From DAOPZC01 sp035353175 (GTDB lineage: Bacteria; Verrucomicrobiota; Kiritimatiellia; RFP12; UBA1067): a stretch of DNA of 64,000 nucleotides. Made by a program: the position numbers and the translations under genes. Below are positions 42,906 to 50,189 of this stretch, piece by piece. Position 1 is the first letter of the stretch, and each line of letters starts with the position of its first letter. The notes beneath the pieces were generated by a model, which was not told the DNA's origin, searched no databases, and was given only the letters and a program-made list of their open reading frames with translations. Location of the stretch: assembly GCA_035353175.1 (NCBI GenBank), contig DAOPZC010000019.1, positions 1 through 64,000 of the forward strand. The letters run 5' to 3'.

Positions 42906-43892
42906 ATGAAAGCGGATTTTTCGGAGTTGACGCCGGACAAGGTCTTGGACGTGGTCGAAAGCGCAATGGGCCAGCGATGCTCTGGCGTGATTCGTCCCCT
43001 CCCGAGCTACATCAACCGCGTCTACATGGTCGAGCTGGATTCCGGTGAATACGCCGTCGCCAAATTCTACCGGCCGGGGCGGTGGCGGCGGGAGGCCATT
43101 CTGGACGAGCACGCCTTCGTGCGGGCCTGCGCCGACGACGAAATTCCGGTGATCGCGCCGCTTCCGTTGGCTGGGGGCGGCACGCTGGGCGATGCTGACG
43201 GGATCGCGTTTGCCCTTTTTCCGCGCCGAGGTGGACGGCCTATCGAACCGGCCGACCCGGGGGATGTGCTGTGGGGTCGCTTGGGCGCTTTGCTGGCGCG
43301 GATTCACCGGGTCGGGGAACGGGCACTCGCCCCAGCGCGGCTGACGATGCATCCTCTGACCGCGACGACCGCCGATCTCGACTACCTGCTCGACAACGGA
43401 TTTCTCGATGCGCGGGAGACCTCGCGCATGGAGTCGTTCGGGGGCGCGCTGCTGGATGCCGTCGTGCCGCTTTTCGACGGGGTGGAGACGATTCGGCTGC
43501 ACGGGGACTGCCAACACACCAATGTTTTGGAGCGTCCCGACACCGGCATTTTCCTGATCGATTTCGACGACATGATGAACGGACCGCCTGTGCAGGACCT
43601 GTGGATGCTGCTGCCTGGACGGATGGCCGAGTCGCGGGCGGAGTGGGCACAGTTGCTTGAAGGGTATGAGACGTTTCGCGCGTTCGACCGCCGCTCTCTG
43701 CGCCTGATCGAGCCGCTGAGGGCGATGCGCATGACGTACTATCTGGCGTGGTGCGCGCGGCAGTCGCACGACGCGTCGTTCCTGCAGAACCATCCGGATT
43801 GGGGCACGCGCGGGTTTTGGGCCAAGGAGTTGTCCGAGCTGGAGACCCAGCTCGACGTCATCCGAATAAACGACGACGCTCTAGTCGGATGA
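42906..43892 (+). CDS. srkA: SrkA-like stress-response Ser/Thr protein kinase (YihE family)
   Basis: A 328-aa APH-fold kinase, the same length as E. coli SrkA. N-lobe: SYINRVYMVELDSGEYAVAK with lysine at the end of the strand, then FYRPGRWRREAILDEHAF. Catalytic loop LHGDCQHTNVLE and metal loop LIDFDDMMNGPPVQDLWMLL are near copies of the YihE signature (HGD-x-H-x-x-N, D-x-D-D). YihE counters MazEF-type and Cpx-linked stress death in E. coli; the role here is inferred by homology. ATG 42906 lacks a ribosome site, and an extended -10 ends 7 nt before it. The frame is open further upstream to 42858, but homology begins at MKADFSEL. It converges with tadA, overlapping it by 12 nt. Confidence 0.87.
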   Translation: MKADFSELTPDKVLDVVESAMGQRCSGVIRPLPSYINRVYMVELDSGEYAVAKFYRPGRWRREAILDEHAFVRACADDEIPVIAPLPLAGGGTLGDADGIAFALFPRRGGRPIEPADPGDVLWGRLGALLARIHRVGERALAPARLTMHPLTATTADLDYLLDNGFLDARETSRMESFGGALLDAVVPLFDGVETIRLHGDCQHTNVLERPDTGIFLIDFDDMMNGPPVQDLWMLLPGRMAESRAEWAQLLEGYETFRAFDRRSLRLIEPLRAMRMTYYLAWCARQSHDASFLQNHPDWGTRGFWAKELSELETQLDVIRINDDALVG

Positions 43893-44390
43893 AGCGGCGG
43901 CGGCGCTGCGGCGTTCGCGGAAGAAGCTCTGGAGAAGTTCGCGGCATTCGGGCTCCAGCACGCCCGCGAGGAATTCGGGGCGGTGGTTGAGCCCGGAGTG
44001 GCTCAGGATGGAGAAGACCGTGTGTCCGCCTCGTTTAGGATCCGACATGCCCCAGACGACCAGCGGCACGCGGGCAAGCACAATGGCGCCGGCACACATT
44101 GGGCACGGCTCCTTTGTGACATACAGGATCGTGCCGGTCAGGCGCCAGTCGCCGAGAGCGGCCGAAGCTTGGGTCAGCGCGATCATCTCGGCGTGCGCGG
44201 TGGCATCCTTCAGCATTTCCGTCTGGTTGTGGGCGCGGGCGAGCACTTTCACAGCCGCCAGCGGTTGATCGGGGCCCTGAGGTTTCTGGACGATGATGCA
44301 GCCTGCGGGGACTTCTTCGGCTGCAGCGGCTTTCTCGGCCTCGCGCAGGGCGAGCCGCATGAAGTGGTCATGGAATTGGGATGTCAGCAT
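43881..44390 (-). CDS. tadA: tRNA-specific adenosine deaminase / cytidine-deaminase-like protein
   Basis: A 169-aa zinc deaminase. The conserved H-A-E is in DATAHAEMIALTQAS and the P-C-x-x-C in TKEPCPMCAGAIVLARVPLV, giving one His, two Cys and the catalytic Glu. VVWGMSDPKRGGHTVFSIL and LNHRPEFLAGVLEPECRELL are typical TadA/guanine-deaminase-like C-terminal parts. TadA converts wobble A34 to inosine in tRNA-Arg. Among TadA-like families it fits TadA best, though a guanine-deaminase-type role is possible. ATG 44390 has no ribosome site; TACAAT ends 6 nt upstream, suggesting a leaderless mRNA. The reading frame is open beyond to 44450, but homology does not continue there. Confidence 0.85.
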   Translation of the reverse strand: MLTSQFHDHFMRLALREAEKAAAAEEVPAGCIIVQKPQGPDQPLAAVKVLARAHNQTEMLKDATAHAEMIALTQASAALGDWRLTGTILYVTKEPCPMCAGAIVLARVPLVVWGMSDPKRGGHTVFSILSHSGLNHRPEFLAGVLEPECRELLQSFFRERRSAAAASSD

Positions 44391-44396
44391 GGGCGC

Positions 44397-44425
44397 ATTG
44401 TAGGGCGGTGGGGTGTGAAAGTAAA
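44397..44425 (-). promoter_or_regulatory. tadA promoter
   Basis: On the minus strand TTTACT (44425-44420), a 17-bp spacer and TACAAT (44402-44397). The -10 ends 6 nt before the tadA ATG at 44390, again predicting a leaderless mRNA. Confidence 0.5.
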
Positions 44426-44443
44426 GCCGGGCGAAGCACGCAA

Positions 44444-44473
44444 TTGACATTGAGCCGCCCCCTTGTTTTTACT
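44444..44473 (+). promoter_or_regulatory. Promoter of the first GYF_2 coiled-coil gene
   Basis: A consensus TTGACA (44444-44449), 18-bp spacer and TTTACT (44468-44473). It lies back to back with the tadA promoter. The predicted leader to GTG 44520 is about 40 nt. Confidence 0.5.
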
Positions 44474-44519
44474 AAGATATCGCGAATGTGATGGATTCAT
44501 CCCAGCAGCAGGTGTACTA

Positions 44520-45983
44520 GTGGAAACGGCAACGGGGAAACTCGGCGATAGCGCAAAATCGAAGATCTGGTTCGTCCGAAACGAGCAGGGCGGACGGTTC
44601 GGCCCTGTCGATTTTGAAACGCTTAAGGCTTGGGCCTGCGATGGGCGGATCGGCCCTACCAATGAGATCTCAGACAACGGGGCCGAGTGGAAGATGGCCA
44701 CCGCACACCGCGAACTGGAGATGGATTGCGTCGCCGAAGTTGTGCCGGGAAGTTTTTACGGGCCGATTCACAAAGACGCGATGGCGGGGCTGGTCGACGA
44801 AGGCGTGATCACCGCGACGGCCGTTATTTTTCGCCGTTGTGCGCTGAAGGCCGAATCCGAAGCGGAGTCGTCGCGCGCCCTCGGAGAGGAGCGCGCCCGG
44901 GCGCAATTCGAGGAGCAGACGCGGCATCGGATCGCGGAGCTTGAAGGCCGGATCGGTCTCGCGCGGCAACAGGCTGAAGCGGCCGAGAAGGAAGCGGTCC
45001 GACTGCGTCAGGAACTGGCCGATCAGGCGCGGCAGGCGCGCGGTTCGGCTGCGGCCCTGGAAGATCAACGCCGACTGGCTGAACAGCGGGCGGCGGCGCG
45101 CGAGGAGGAGCTGCGCGTTTTTCGGAAGCAGAGCGAGGTGTCCGCCGGGCAGGCACGGGAAACGCTGTGCAGGGAACAGGAGCGAAGCGCTGAATTGTCG
45201 AAGCGGCTTGATCAGGTCGGTGCCGAGTTGGCGGAGACGGTCCGCCGGTTTGACGGGCTCAGCGCCGAACATCAGGCCCAAGCCACGGCGTGGGGTGCGG
45301 CGCGCCGGACTTTGGAGATGGAACGCCAGGCGCTGCAGTCGGAGGTCACGCGTGCGCTTGCAGAGACGGCGGCGCGCACGGGGCGCATTGCGCAGCTCGA
45401 AGCGGCTTTGGCTGAGGCGGGCCGCGCGATGGATCTGCAACGTGGGGAACAGGAGCGGCGGGAGGAGGCTTTGCGTGAGGAGGCTTCGTCGGCGCGGGAA
45501 TCTTCTGCGGAGCAGCGCCGGTTCGCGCAGCAGTCCCAAGCGCGGATTGTCGCGCTGACGGAAGCGTTGGATGCGGCTAAACACGGGCTCGACGGCGACC
45601 AATCGCAGCTCGCGGCGCTGAGCAAAGAGCTGGCCGAGTCCCGTCAAGAGGTGGACCGTTTGCAGAGCGCTTTGCGCCAGAAGATTGCGCGTGAGGAGGC
45701 CGCGCGGGCGGCCCCGGCGGTCGAGGTTCTGGACGTCGAGCCGCTGGAGAGCGAACCGCGTCCCAAGGTGCGGCAGAAGCGGCAGCACGAGCCTTTAGAG
45801 GCCGAGGTCTTGCCGCGGGAGCAGCCCCCGCCACAGCATGACGAGCCCAAATCACAACCCCCGAATGCGCACGGGCGCGGGGCGCATGCGGGGCTCTCGT
45901 TGGCGGACCTCGAACAGCAGGCCCGGCGCGAACTGGAGCGGCTGGGTGCCCACGGTCCGGCGTTTTTCGCCAAAAAAAGATGA
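44520..45983 (+). CDS. GYF_2 (DUF4339) domain protein with long coiled coil (first copy)
   Basis: A 487-aa protein. Residues about 15-65 carry a GYF_2-type fold (IWFVRNEQGGRFGPVDFETL KAW, split here) and about 70-115 a second, weaker unit with SFYGPIHKDAMAGLVDEGVI. Residues about 120-400 form an unbroken Glu/Arg/Ala-rich coiled coil. The tail is Pro-rich and ends with SLADLEQQARRELERLGA. GYF_2 units bind proline-rich peptides in other systems. No export signal is seen. GTG 44520 with AGG 7 nt upstream is preferred; the frame continues upstream to a TTG but overlaps the promoter. It is probably co-transcribed with its paralogue 40 nt downstream. The function is unknown. Confidence 0.72.
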   Translation: METATGKLGDSAKSKIWFVRNEQGGRFGPVDFETLKAWACDGRIGPTNEISDNGAEWKMATAHRELEMDCVAEVVPGSFYGPIHKDAMAGLVDEGVITATAVIFRRCALKAESEAESSRALGEERARAQFEEQTRHRIAELEGRIGLARQQAEAAEKEAVRLRQELADQARQARGSAAALEDQRRLAEQRAAAREEELRVFRKQSEVSAGQARETLCREQERSAELSKRLDQVGAELAETVRRFDGLSAEHQAQATAWGAARRTLEMERQALQSEVTRALAETAARTGRIAQLEAALAEAGRAMDLQRGEQERREEALREEASSARESSAEQRRFAQQSQARIVALTEALDAAKHGLDGDQSQLAALSKELAESRQEVDRLQSALRQKIAREEAARAAPAVEVLDVEPLESEPRPKVRQKRQHEPLEAEVLPREQPPPQHDEPKSQPPNAHGRGAHAGLSLADLEQQARRELERLGAHGPAFFAKKR

Positions 45984-46023
45984 TCGCGTGTTCGATAACC
46001 CCTAACCGGTCGTGTGAAATCTT

Positions 46024-47847
46024 ATGGCTGACATCCAAAACGAGCAAGAGGACTCCCGCCAATGGTTCTTGAGAATCAACGGCGAGACCGTTTTCGGCCC
46101 GGTCTCTACACAGGGCTTGATCGTCTGGGCGGAGCAAGGCCGCATCCTCCCGGGGCACGAGGTGTCGTCGGACCGGAAGAAGTGGGTGCAGGCGGTTTCG
46201 CTGGACCTGCTCGACATGCGTTGGTTTGTCGATGACGGGGGCGGGGAGTTGCGCGGCCCTTTGAACCGGTCGGCTGCGGAGGCGTTGCTTAAAAGCGGCA
46301 AGGTTCCGGATGGGGCCCAGTTGGTGTCGGCGGATGAGGTGGAAACGGAGATCGGGGAAGAGCCGGAGGCGAAGCGGAGTCGGAAGCCGCACGAGCCCAT
46401 GCCGGAAGAGGTCTTGCGCCTGCGGATCCGCGAATTGGAGTCGATGGTGAGCCAGCAGCGGGAGCGCCTGTCCAAGCTGTCGGACGGGGACGCGCTGGAG
46501 ACGGTGCAGCATGAGCGTGATGTGTTGGCGTCCCTCGTCAAGGAGACGGAAACTCAGCGGGACACCATCTTGCGGAATGCGGAAAAGGATTCGCGCGCGT
46601 ATGAGCGCAAAGTGGAGCAGCTGAAGCTGCAGGCCAAAAAACTGGAACAGCAGCTGGAAGATGCCAATAGCCGACTGTTGCTGTCGGAAGAGACCCAGGT
46701 GGGCCGTCCAGACCAGATCGACAAGCTTGAGGCGGAGCGTAACGCGGAGATGGCGCGGCACGAGGCGGTGGAAACGGCGCGTCAGGAGGCCGGAGAACGT
46801 GAGGCGAAGCTGTGTGCCGAGGCCGATGAACTCAGGTCTAAGCTGGCGGCGTCGGAGCGGGGGCTGGCCGAGGCGCGCGCCGCCGCCGAGGCCAGGCTGG
46901 CCGCCGGGGCGGAGGAGTCCAGTGCCCTGAAGGAGCGGTTGGCGCAACTCGAGCAGACGGTTCGGGATCACGAGAAGCGCGCGGCGGATGCCGCGCGGAC
47001 TTTGGCGGCGTGCGAGGTTGAGAAGGCAGCCGCGCGCGCGCGCGCCGAAGAGCACGCGCAGCAAAGGGCCCGAACCGAAGCGGCCCTCCACGACGCGGAA
47101 GAAAAGGTGCGTGCGAGCGAGGCCGCCTTCGCGGAACTGCTGGGCGACGCCAACGCTCGCGACAATATGTACCAAGAGAAGGTCGCCGCGCTGGAGAAGG
47201 TGTGCGCCATGCCGCCAGATGAGATGGCCCGGTTCTTTGCTGACAGGGCCGCTGTCTACGAGCTGGTGAAAACGGAGATCGACGAATTATCCAGGACGAT
47301 GGAACGGGAACGGTCGCATGTCGAGCAGCTGAAGGAATGGAGCGCGCTGCGTCAGCAAGCGCTGGCGGAACGGCGGCAGACTCTGCTGAAGCATATGGGA
47401 GAAAATCCCGTCGAGATGACGCGCCGGGCCGTGCGGGAGCAGCCTTCGGACCCGCAGGTGGCCAGAATGCGCGCGGAGATCGAGAGCCTGCGCGTGACCA
47501 ACCAGCGCGAGGCGCGCCTTGCCGAGACGATGGACCGCGAGTTTCAAGACAAGGTGCGCGTGTTGGAGTCGGAAAGCGCGCGGCTGATGAGCCAGGTGAT
47601 CGAAGGCGAGAAGAAGGGGCTGCGGGTTCAGGAGCTGGAGGAACAGATCCGCCGGCGTGAGCAGGAGCTGTCAGATGAACGCAGGAACCGTGACGCCGAA
47701 CGCGAACAGTTCCAGGCGAGCCAGCAGGCATTGCTGAAGCGGATTGAGACACTCGAAAAATCGGCGAAACCCTCCACGCCCGAGGAGGCCCAGTTGGCGG
47801 AGGCCCATAACGTCAAGCTGGCCTCTTGGATGCGGTTGAGGCGGTAA
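46024..47847 (+). CDS. GYF_2 (DUF4339) domain protein with long coiled coil (second copy)
   Basis: A 607-aa paralogue of the preceding protein. Two GYF_2-like units are at about 10-60 (WFLRINGETVFGPVSTQGLI) and 65-110 (MRWFVDDGGGELRGPLNRSA). After a charged linker, residues about 130-600 are almost entirely heptad-patterned coiled coil with two short breaks, for example around MPPDEMARFFADRAAVYELV. No membrane segment is visible. Both neighbours may assemble into a cytoplasmic scaffold or filament; this is inference. It has no clear ribosome site before ATG 46024. Downstream, 32 nt away, is the corrinoid protein gene, with no obvious functional link. Confidence 0.72.
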   Translation: MADIQNEQEDSRQWFLRINGETVFGPVSTQGLIVWAEQGRILPGHEVSSDRKKWVQAVSLDLLDMRWFVDDGGGELRGPLNRSAAEALLKSGKVPDGAQLVSADEVETEIGEEPEAKRSRKPHEPMPEEVLRLRIRELESMVSQQRERLSKLSDGDALETVQHERDVLASLVKETETQRDTILRNAEKDSRAYERKVEQLKLQAKKLEQQLEDANSRLLLSEETQVGRPDQIDKLEAERNAEMARHEAVETARQEAGEREAKLCAEADELRSKLAASERGLAEARAAAEARLAAGAEESSALKERLAQLEQTVRDHEKRAADAARTLAACEVEKAAARARAEEHAQQRARTEAALHDAEEKVRASEAAFAELLGDANARDNMYQEKVAALEKVCAMPPDEMARFFADRAAVYELVKTEIDELSRTMERERSHVEQLKEWSALRQQALAERRQTLLKHMGENPVEMTRRAVREQPSDPQVARMRAEIESLRVTNQREARLAETMDREFQDKVRVLESESARLMSQVIEGEKKGLRVQELEEQIRRREQELSDERRNRDAEREQFQASQQALLKRIETLEKSAKPSTPEEAQLAEAHNVKLASWMRLRR

Positions 47848-47879
47848 CGGTTCCCCGTAACGGAATTTGAGAGGAAAAG

Positions 47880-48512
47880 ATGAAGAGTGAGCAGATTCAG
47901 GAAGCGTTGATCAAGGGCCGGGCGCCCGAGGTGGTGAATCTCGTGCAACAGGCGCTGCAGGAAGGCGTCGCGGCCTCCGTGATTTTAAACGAGGCGCTGT
48001 GCCCCGGCATGGGGGTCGTCGGTGAGAGGTTTAAAAAGAACGAAATTTTTGTGCCCCAGGTGCTGCTGGCGGCACGGGCCATGAAGCAGGGCACGGACCT
48101 TCTGAAGCCGCACTTGGCGGCGGCGGGAGTCAAGCCGTTCGCGACCGCCGTGATCGGGACGATCAAGGGCGATCTGCACGATATTGGGAAAAACCTGGTC
48201 GGCATGATGCTGGAGGGGGCGGGCTTCAAGGTGGTGGACGCCGGGATCGGCGTGGCTCCTGAAACCTTCGTGAGACTGGCGCAGGAGCATCAGGCGCAGA
48301 TCGTCGGCGTCTCTGCGCTTCTCACCACGACGATGGTGAACATGCGGGCGGTCGTCGAGGCCGTCCGGACGGCGGGGCTTGCAGCCAAGGTGATCATCGG
48401 CGGCGCTCCCGTGACGCAGTCCTTCTGCGATGAGATCGGAGCCGACGGGTATTCGCCCGACGCGGCCTCTGCGGCGCAGCTGGCGGCGCGGCTCGTTTCA
48501 GGCGCGGCGTAA
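47880..48512 (+). CDS. Corrinoid (B12-binding) protein of the methyltransferase MtbC/MtaC type
   Basis: A 210-aa two-domain protein. Residues 1-85 form the helical cap (B12-binding_2) and residues about 88-205 the Rossmann B12 domain with the base-off ligand motif GDLHDIGKNLVGMML (D-x-H-x-x-G), then AGFKVVDAGIG and IIGGAPVTQSFCDEIGADGY. Such proteins carry a methyl group between a substrate-specific methyltransferase and a second one, for example with methylamines, methanol or methoxyl compounds. No partner methyltransferase is in the window. GAGAGG precedes ATG 47880. Its 3' end overlaps the convergent pdxA by 15 nt. Confidence 0.9.
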   Translation: MKSEQIQEALIKGRAPEVVNLVQQALQEGVAASVILNEALCPGMGVVGERFKKNEIFVPQVLLAARAMKQGTDLLKPHLAAAGVKPFATAVIGTIKGDLHDIGKNLVGMMLEGAGFKVVDAGIGVAPETFVRLAQEHQAQIVGVSALLTTTMVNMRAVVEAVRTAGLAAKVIIGGAPVTQSFCDEIGADGYSPDAASAAQLAARLVSGAA

Positions 48513-49550
48513 CAACGCGGTCGCTTCGTCCCGCTTGTGGCCGGCCATGCGGGCGGCCAGCCCGATGGCACTCCGCAGGCTCGTGTCCGAGGCTTTCCCT
48601 TGCCACGCGAGATCGAAGGCCGTGCCGTGGTCCGGCGAGGTCCGGATGATCGGCAGCCCCAGCGTGACGTTGACGCCCGTATCGAAGGCCACCATTTTGA
48701 AGGGGATCAGCCCTTGGTCGTGGTACATCGCCACGTAGGCGTCGCAGGGCAGAGGACGACCGGCGCATAAACCGGTAAAAACAGTGTCCGGGACGAGGGG
48801 CCCGATGGCGTCGATGCTTTCATTCCGGGCGGCTGCAATCGCCGGCGAAATCACGGACTGTTCCTCCTGTCCGAAAAGTCCGTTTTCTCCGGCATGGGGG
48901 TTCAGCGCCAATACGCCGATCCGCGGAGCCGGCGTCCCGAAACCTTGACAGGCCGCATGGGTGAGTCGGATGGTGCGGGACAGCGCGGTGACGGAAAGAA
49001 GCCCGGGCACATTCGACAGCGCTTCGTGGATTGTCGCCAAACTGAGGAAAAGGCCCTTGGCGTAGAACGCCATGCAAGGCGCAGCGGTCCGAGTCAGGTC
49101 GGCAAGGATTTCGGTGTGTCCGGGGAAATTCACGCCGGCCAGATGTAGGGCTTCTTTGTTGATCGGCGCAGTGACGAGCGCGTCTGCCGTTCCGGCCTGA
49201 ATGTCGCGGACGGCCCGGCAGATCCAATCGTAAGCGCGTGCGCCGCACGCCGGTTGGACGCGGCCCGGGACCAGCGTTTCCGCTTCGTCGAACGGCAGGT
49301 CGAAAAGAACGTGCCCGGTGCTCTGGACCCGTTCGCCGGTTTGTCCTGCATGGGACAAAACAGTCACCCCTTCGGGCATCGGAATGCCCGTTGCCGCCGA
49401 GACACGCCGAAACAAGGCCAAGTTGCCATAGACCAACAGGCGGCAGCAGTCGGCGATCTCGGGCGCGGCCATCACGCGCAGCGCCAGTTCGGGGCCGATT
49501 CCGGCACAGTCGCCTACGGTCAGCGCCAATCGCGGTCGAGCCGTCGGCAT
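48498..49550 (-). CDS. pdxA: 4-hydroxythreonine-4-phosphate dehydrogenase
   Basis: A 350-aa metal- and NAD-dependent dehydrogenase of pyridoxal 5'-phosphate synthesis via deoxyxylulose phosphate. Typical stretches are LALTVGDCAGIGPELALRVM at the N-terminus, NKEALHLAGVNFPGHTEILA, VLALNPHAGENGLFGQEE and the metal-site ending YHDQGLIPFKMVAFDTGVNV followed by TLGLPIIRTSPDHGTAFDLA. Those include the His residues that hold the divalent metal. Length is close to E. coli PdxA (329). ATG 49550 has AAGGAG 8 nt upstream and begins the homology; upstream extension to 49676 is not supported. It converges with the corrinoid gene. Confidence 0.95.
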   Translation of the reverse strand: MPTARPRLALTVGDCAGIGPELALRVMAAPEIADCCRLLVYGNLALFRRVSAATGIPMPEGVTVLSHAGQTGERVQSTGHVLFDLPFDEAETLVPGRVQPACGARAYDWICRAVRDIQAGTADALVTAPINKEALHLAGVNFPGHTEILADLTRTAAPCMAFYAKGLFLSLATIHEALSNVPGLLSVTALSRTIRLTHAACQGFGTPAPRIGVLALNPHAGENGLFGQEEQSVISPAIAAARNESIDAIGPLVPDTVFTGLCAGRPLPCDAYVAMYHDQGLIPFKMVAFDTGVNVTLGLPIIRTSPDHGTAFDLAWQGKASDTSLRSAIGLAARMAGHKRDEATALLRRA

Positions 49551-49600
49551 GACGTGTCTCCTTGGGGGATCAGGCGGCAGAAAGATAGGACGGACGCAGC

Positions 49601-49963
49601 TTATCCGACGTGCTTGACGCTGTTGAGCGTGCCATGGTCGTTTTGGACCCAGTCGGCGCATTCGGGGTCCGCGCACCAGGTGCCGTCGATGACGAACTTG
49701 TACTCGTAGCTGCCGGGCGTGAGCGAGACCGTTACCGTATAGATGCCATCGCCCTTCTTGTCGATCATTTCCTTGGCCGTCGGGTCCCAGTTGTTGAAAC
49801 TTCCAGCGAGGAAAACCTTGCTTCCGATTTCGGCGCGAACGCTGAACTCCACGCGCGGAGTTTTAGGCGCGGTTTTCTTCGCGCCGGCCTTTTCAGCCTT
49901 TGCTCTGTTCGCGGGTTTTGTCGTGGCCACCGTGGCAACCGCATTTTTCGTCGTGATTTTCAT
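49601..49963 (-). CDS. Small glycogen-binding-domain (CBM48/AMPK-beta type) protein
   Basis: A 120-aa protein. The first 35 residues are Lys/Ala-rich and low complexity (TTKPANRAKAEKAGAKKTAP). Residues about 38-118 are an isoamylase-N/AMPK-beta-type beta-sandwich: VFLAGSFNNWDPTAKEMIDK, GDGIYTVTVSLTPGSYEYKF and VIDGTWCADPECADWVQNDH. The Trp and Lys-containing FNNWD loop is the usual alpha-glucan contact. It may sit on glycogen or starch granules or tether an enzyme to them. It is a stand-alone domain with no enzyme attached and no signal peptide. AAGGAG lies 7 nt before the ATG at 49963. It is 50 nt upstream of pdxA on the same strand. Confidence 0.85.
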   Translation of the reverse strand: MKITTKNAVATVATTKPANRAKAEKAGAKKTAPKTPRVEFSVRAEIGSKVFLAGSFNNWDPTAKEMIDKKGDGIYTVTVSLTPGSYEYKFVIDGTWCADPECADWVQNDHGTLNSVKHVG

Positions 49964-50171
49964 GACGCTCTCCTTTTTGTCTTTAAGTGTGATGAAGTAT
50001 GGTTAATCGGCCGAAAAGCGTCAAGTAAATACGGGAAAGTCCGATGGTCAGTCGGCGTCGAAAATGTTTGCTGAAAGAAATTGGGCGAGGTGTGGAAATG
50101 GGCGCAGAGGCGCCTCTGCCGGAAGACGGCCGGGATTGCCTTACCTCGGTGTTGGATGCCGGGGCGTAATG

Positions 50172-50180
50172 TGATACGCT
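50172..50180 (+). promoter_or_regulatory. Extended -10 before the GH106-like gene
   Basis: TGA-TACGCT (hexamer 50175-50180) ends 9 nt before ATG 50190, with no ribosome site between. It fits the leaderless pattern seen at other genes, but the -35 is unclear. Confidence 0.35.
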
Positions 50181-50189
50181 GTTCTCACG

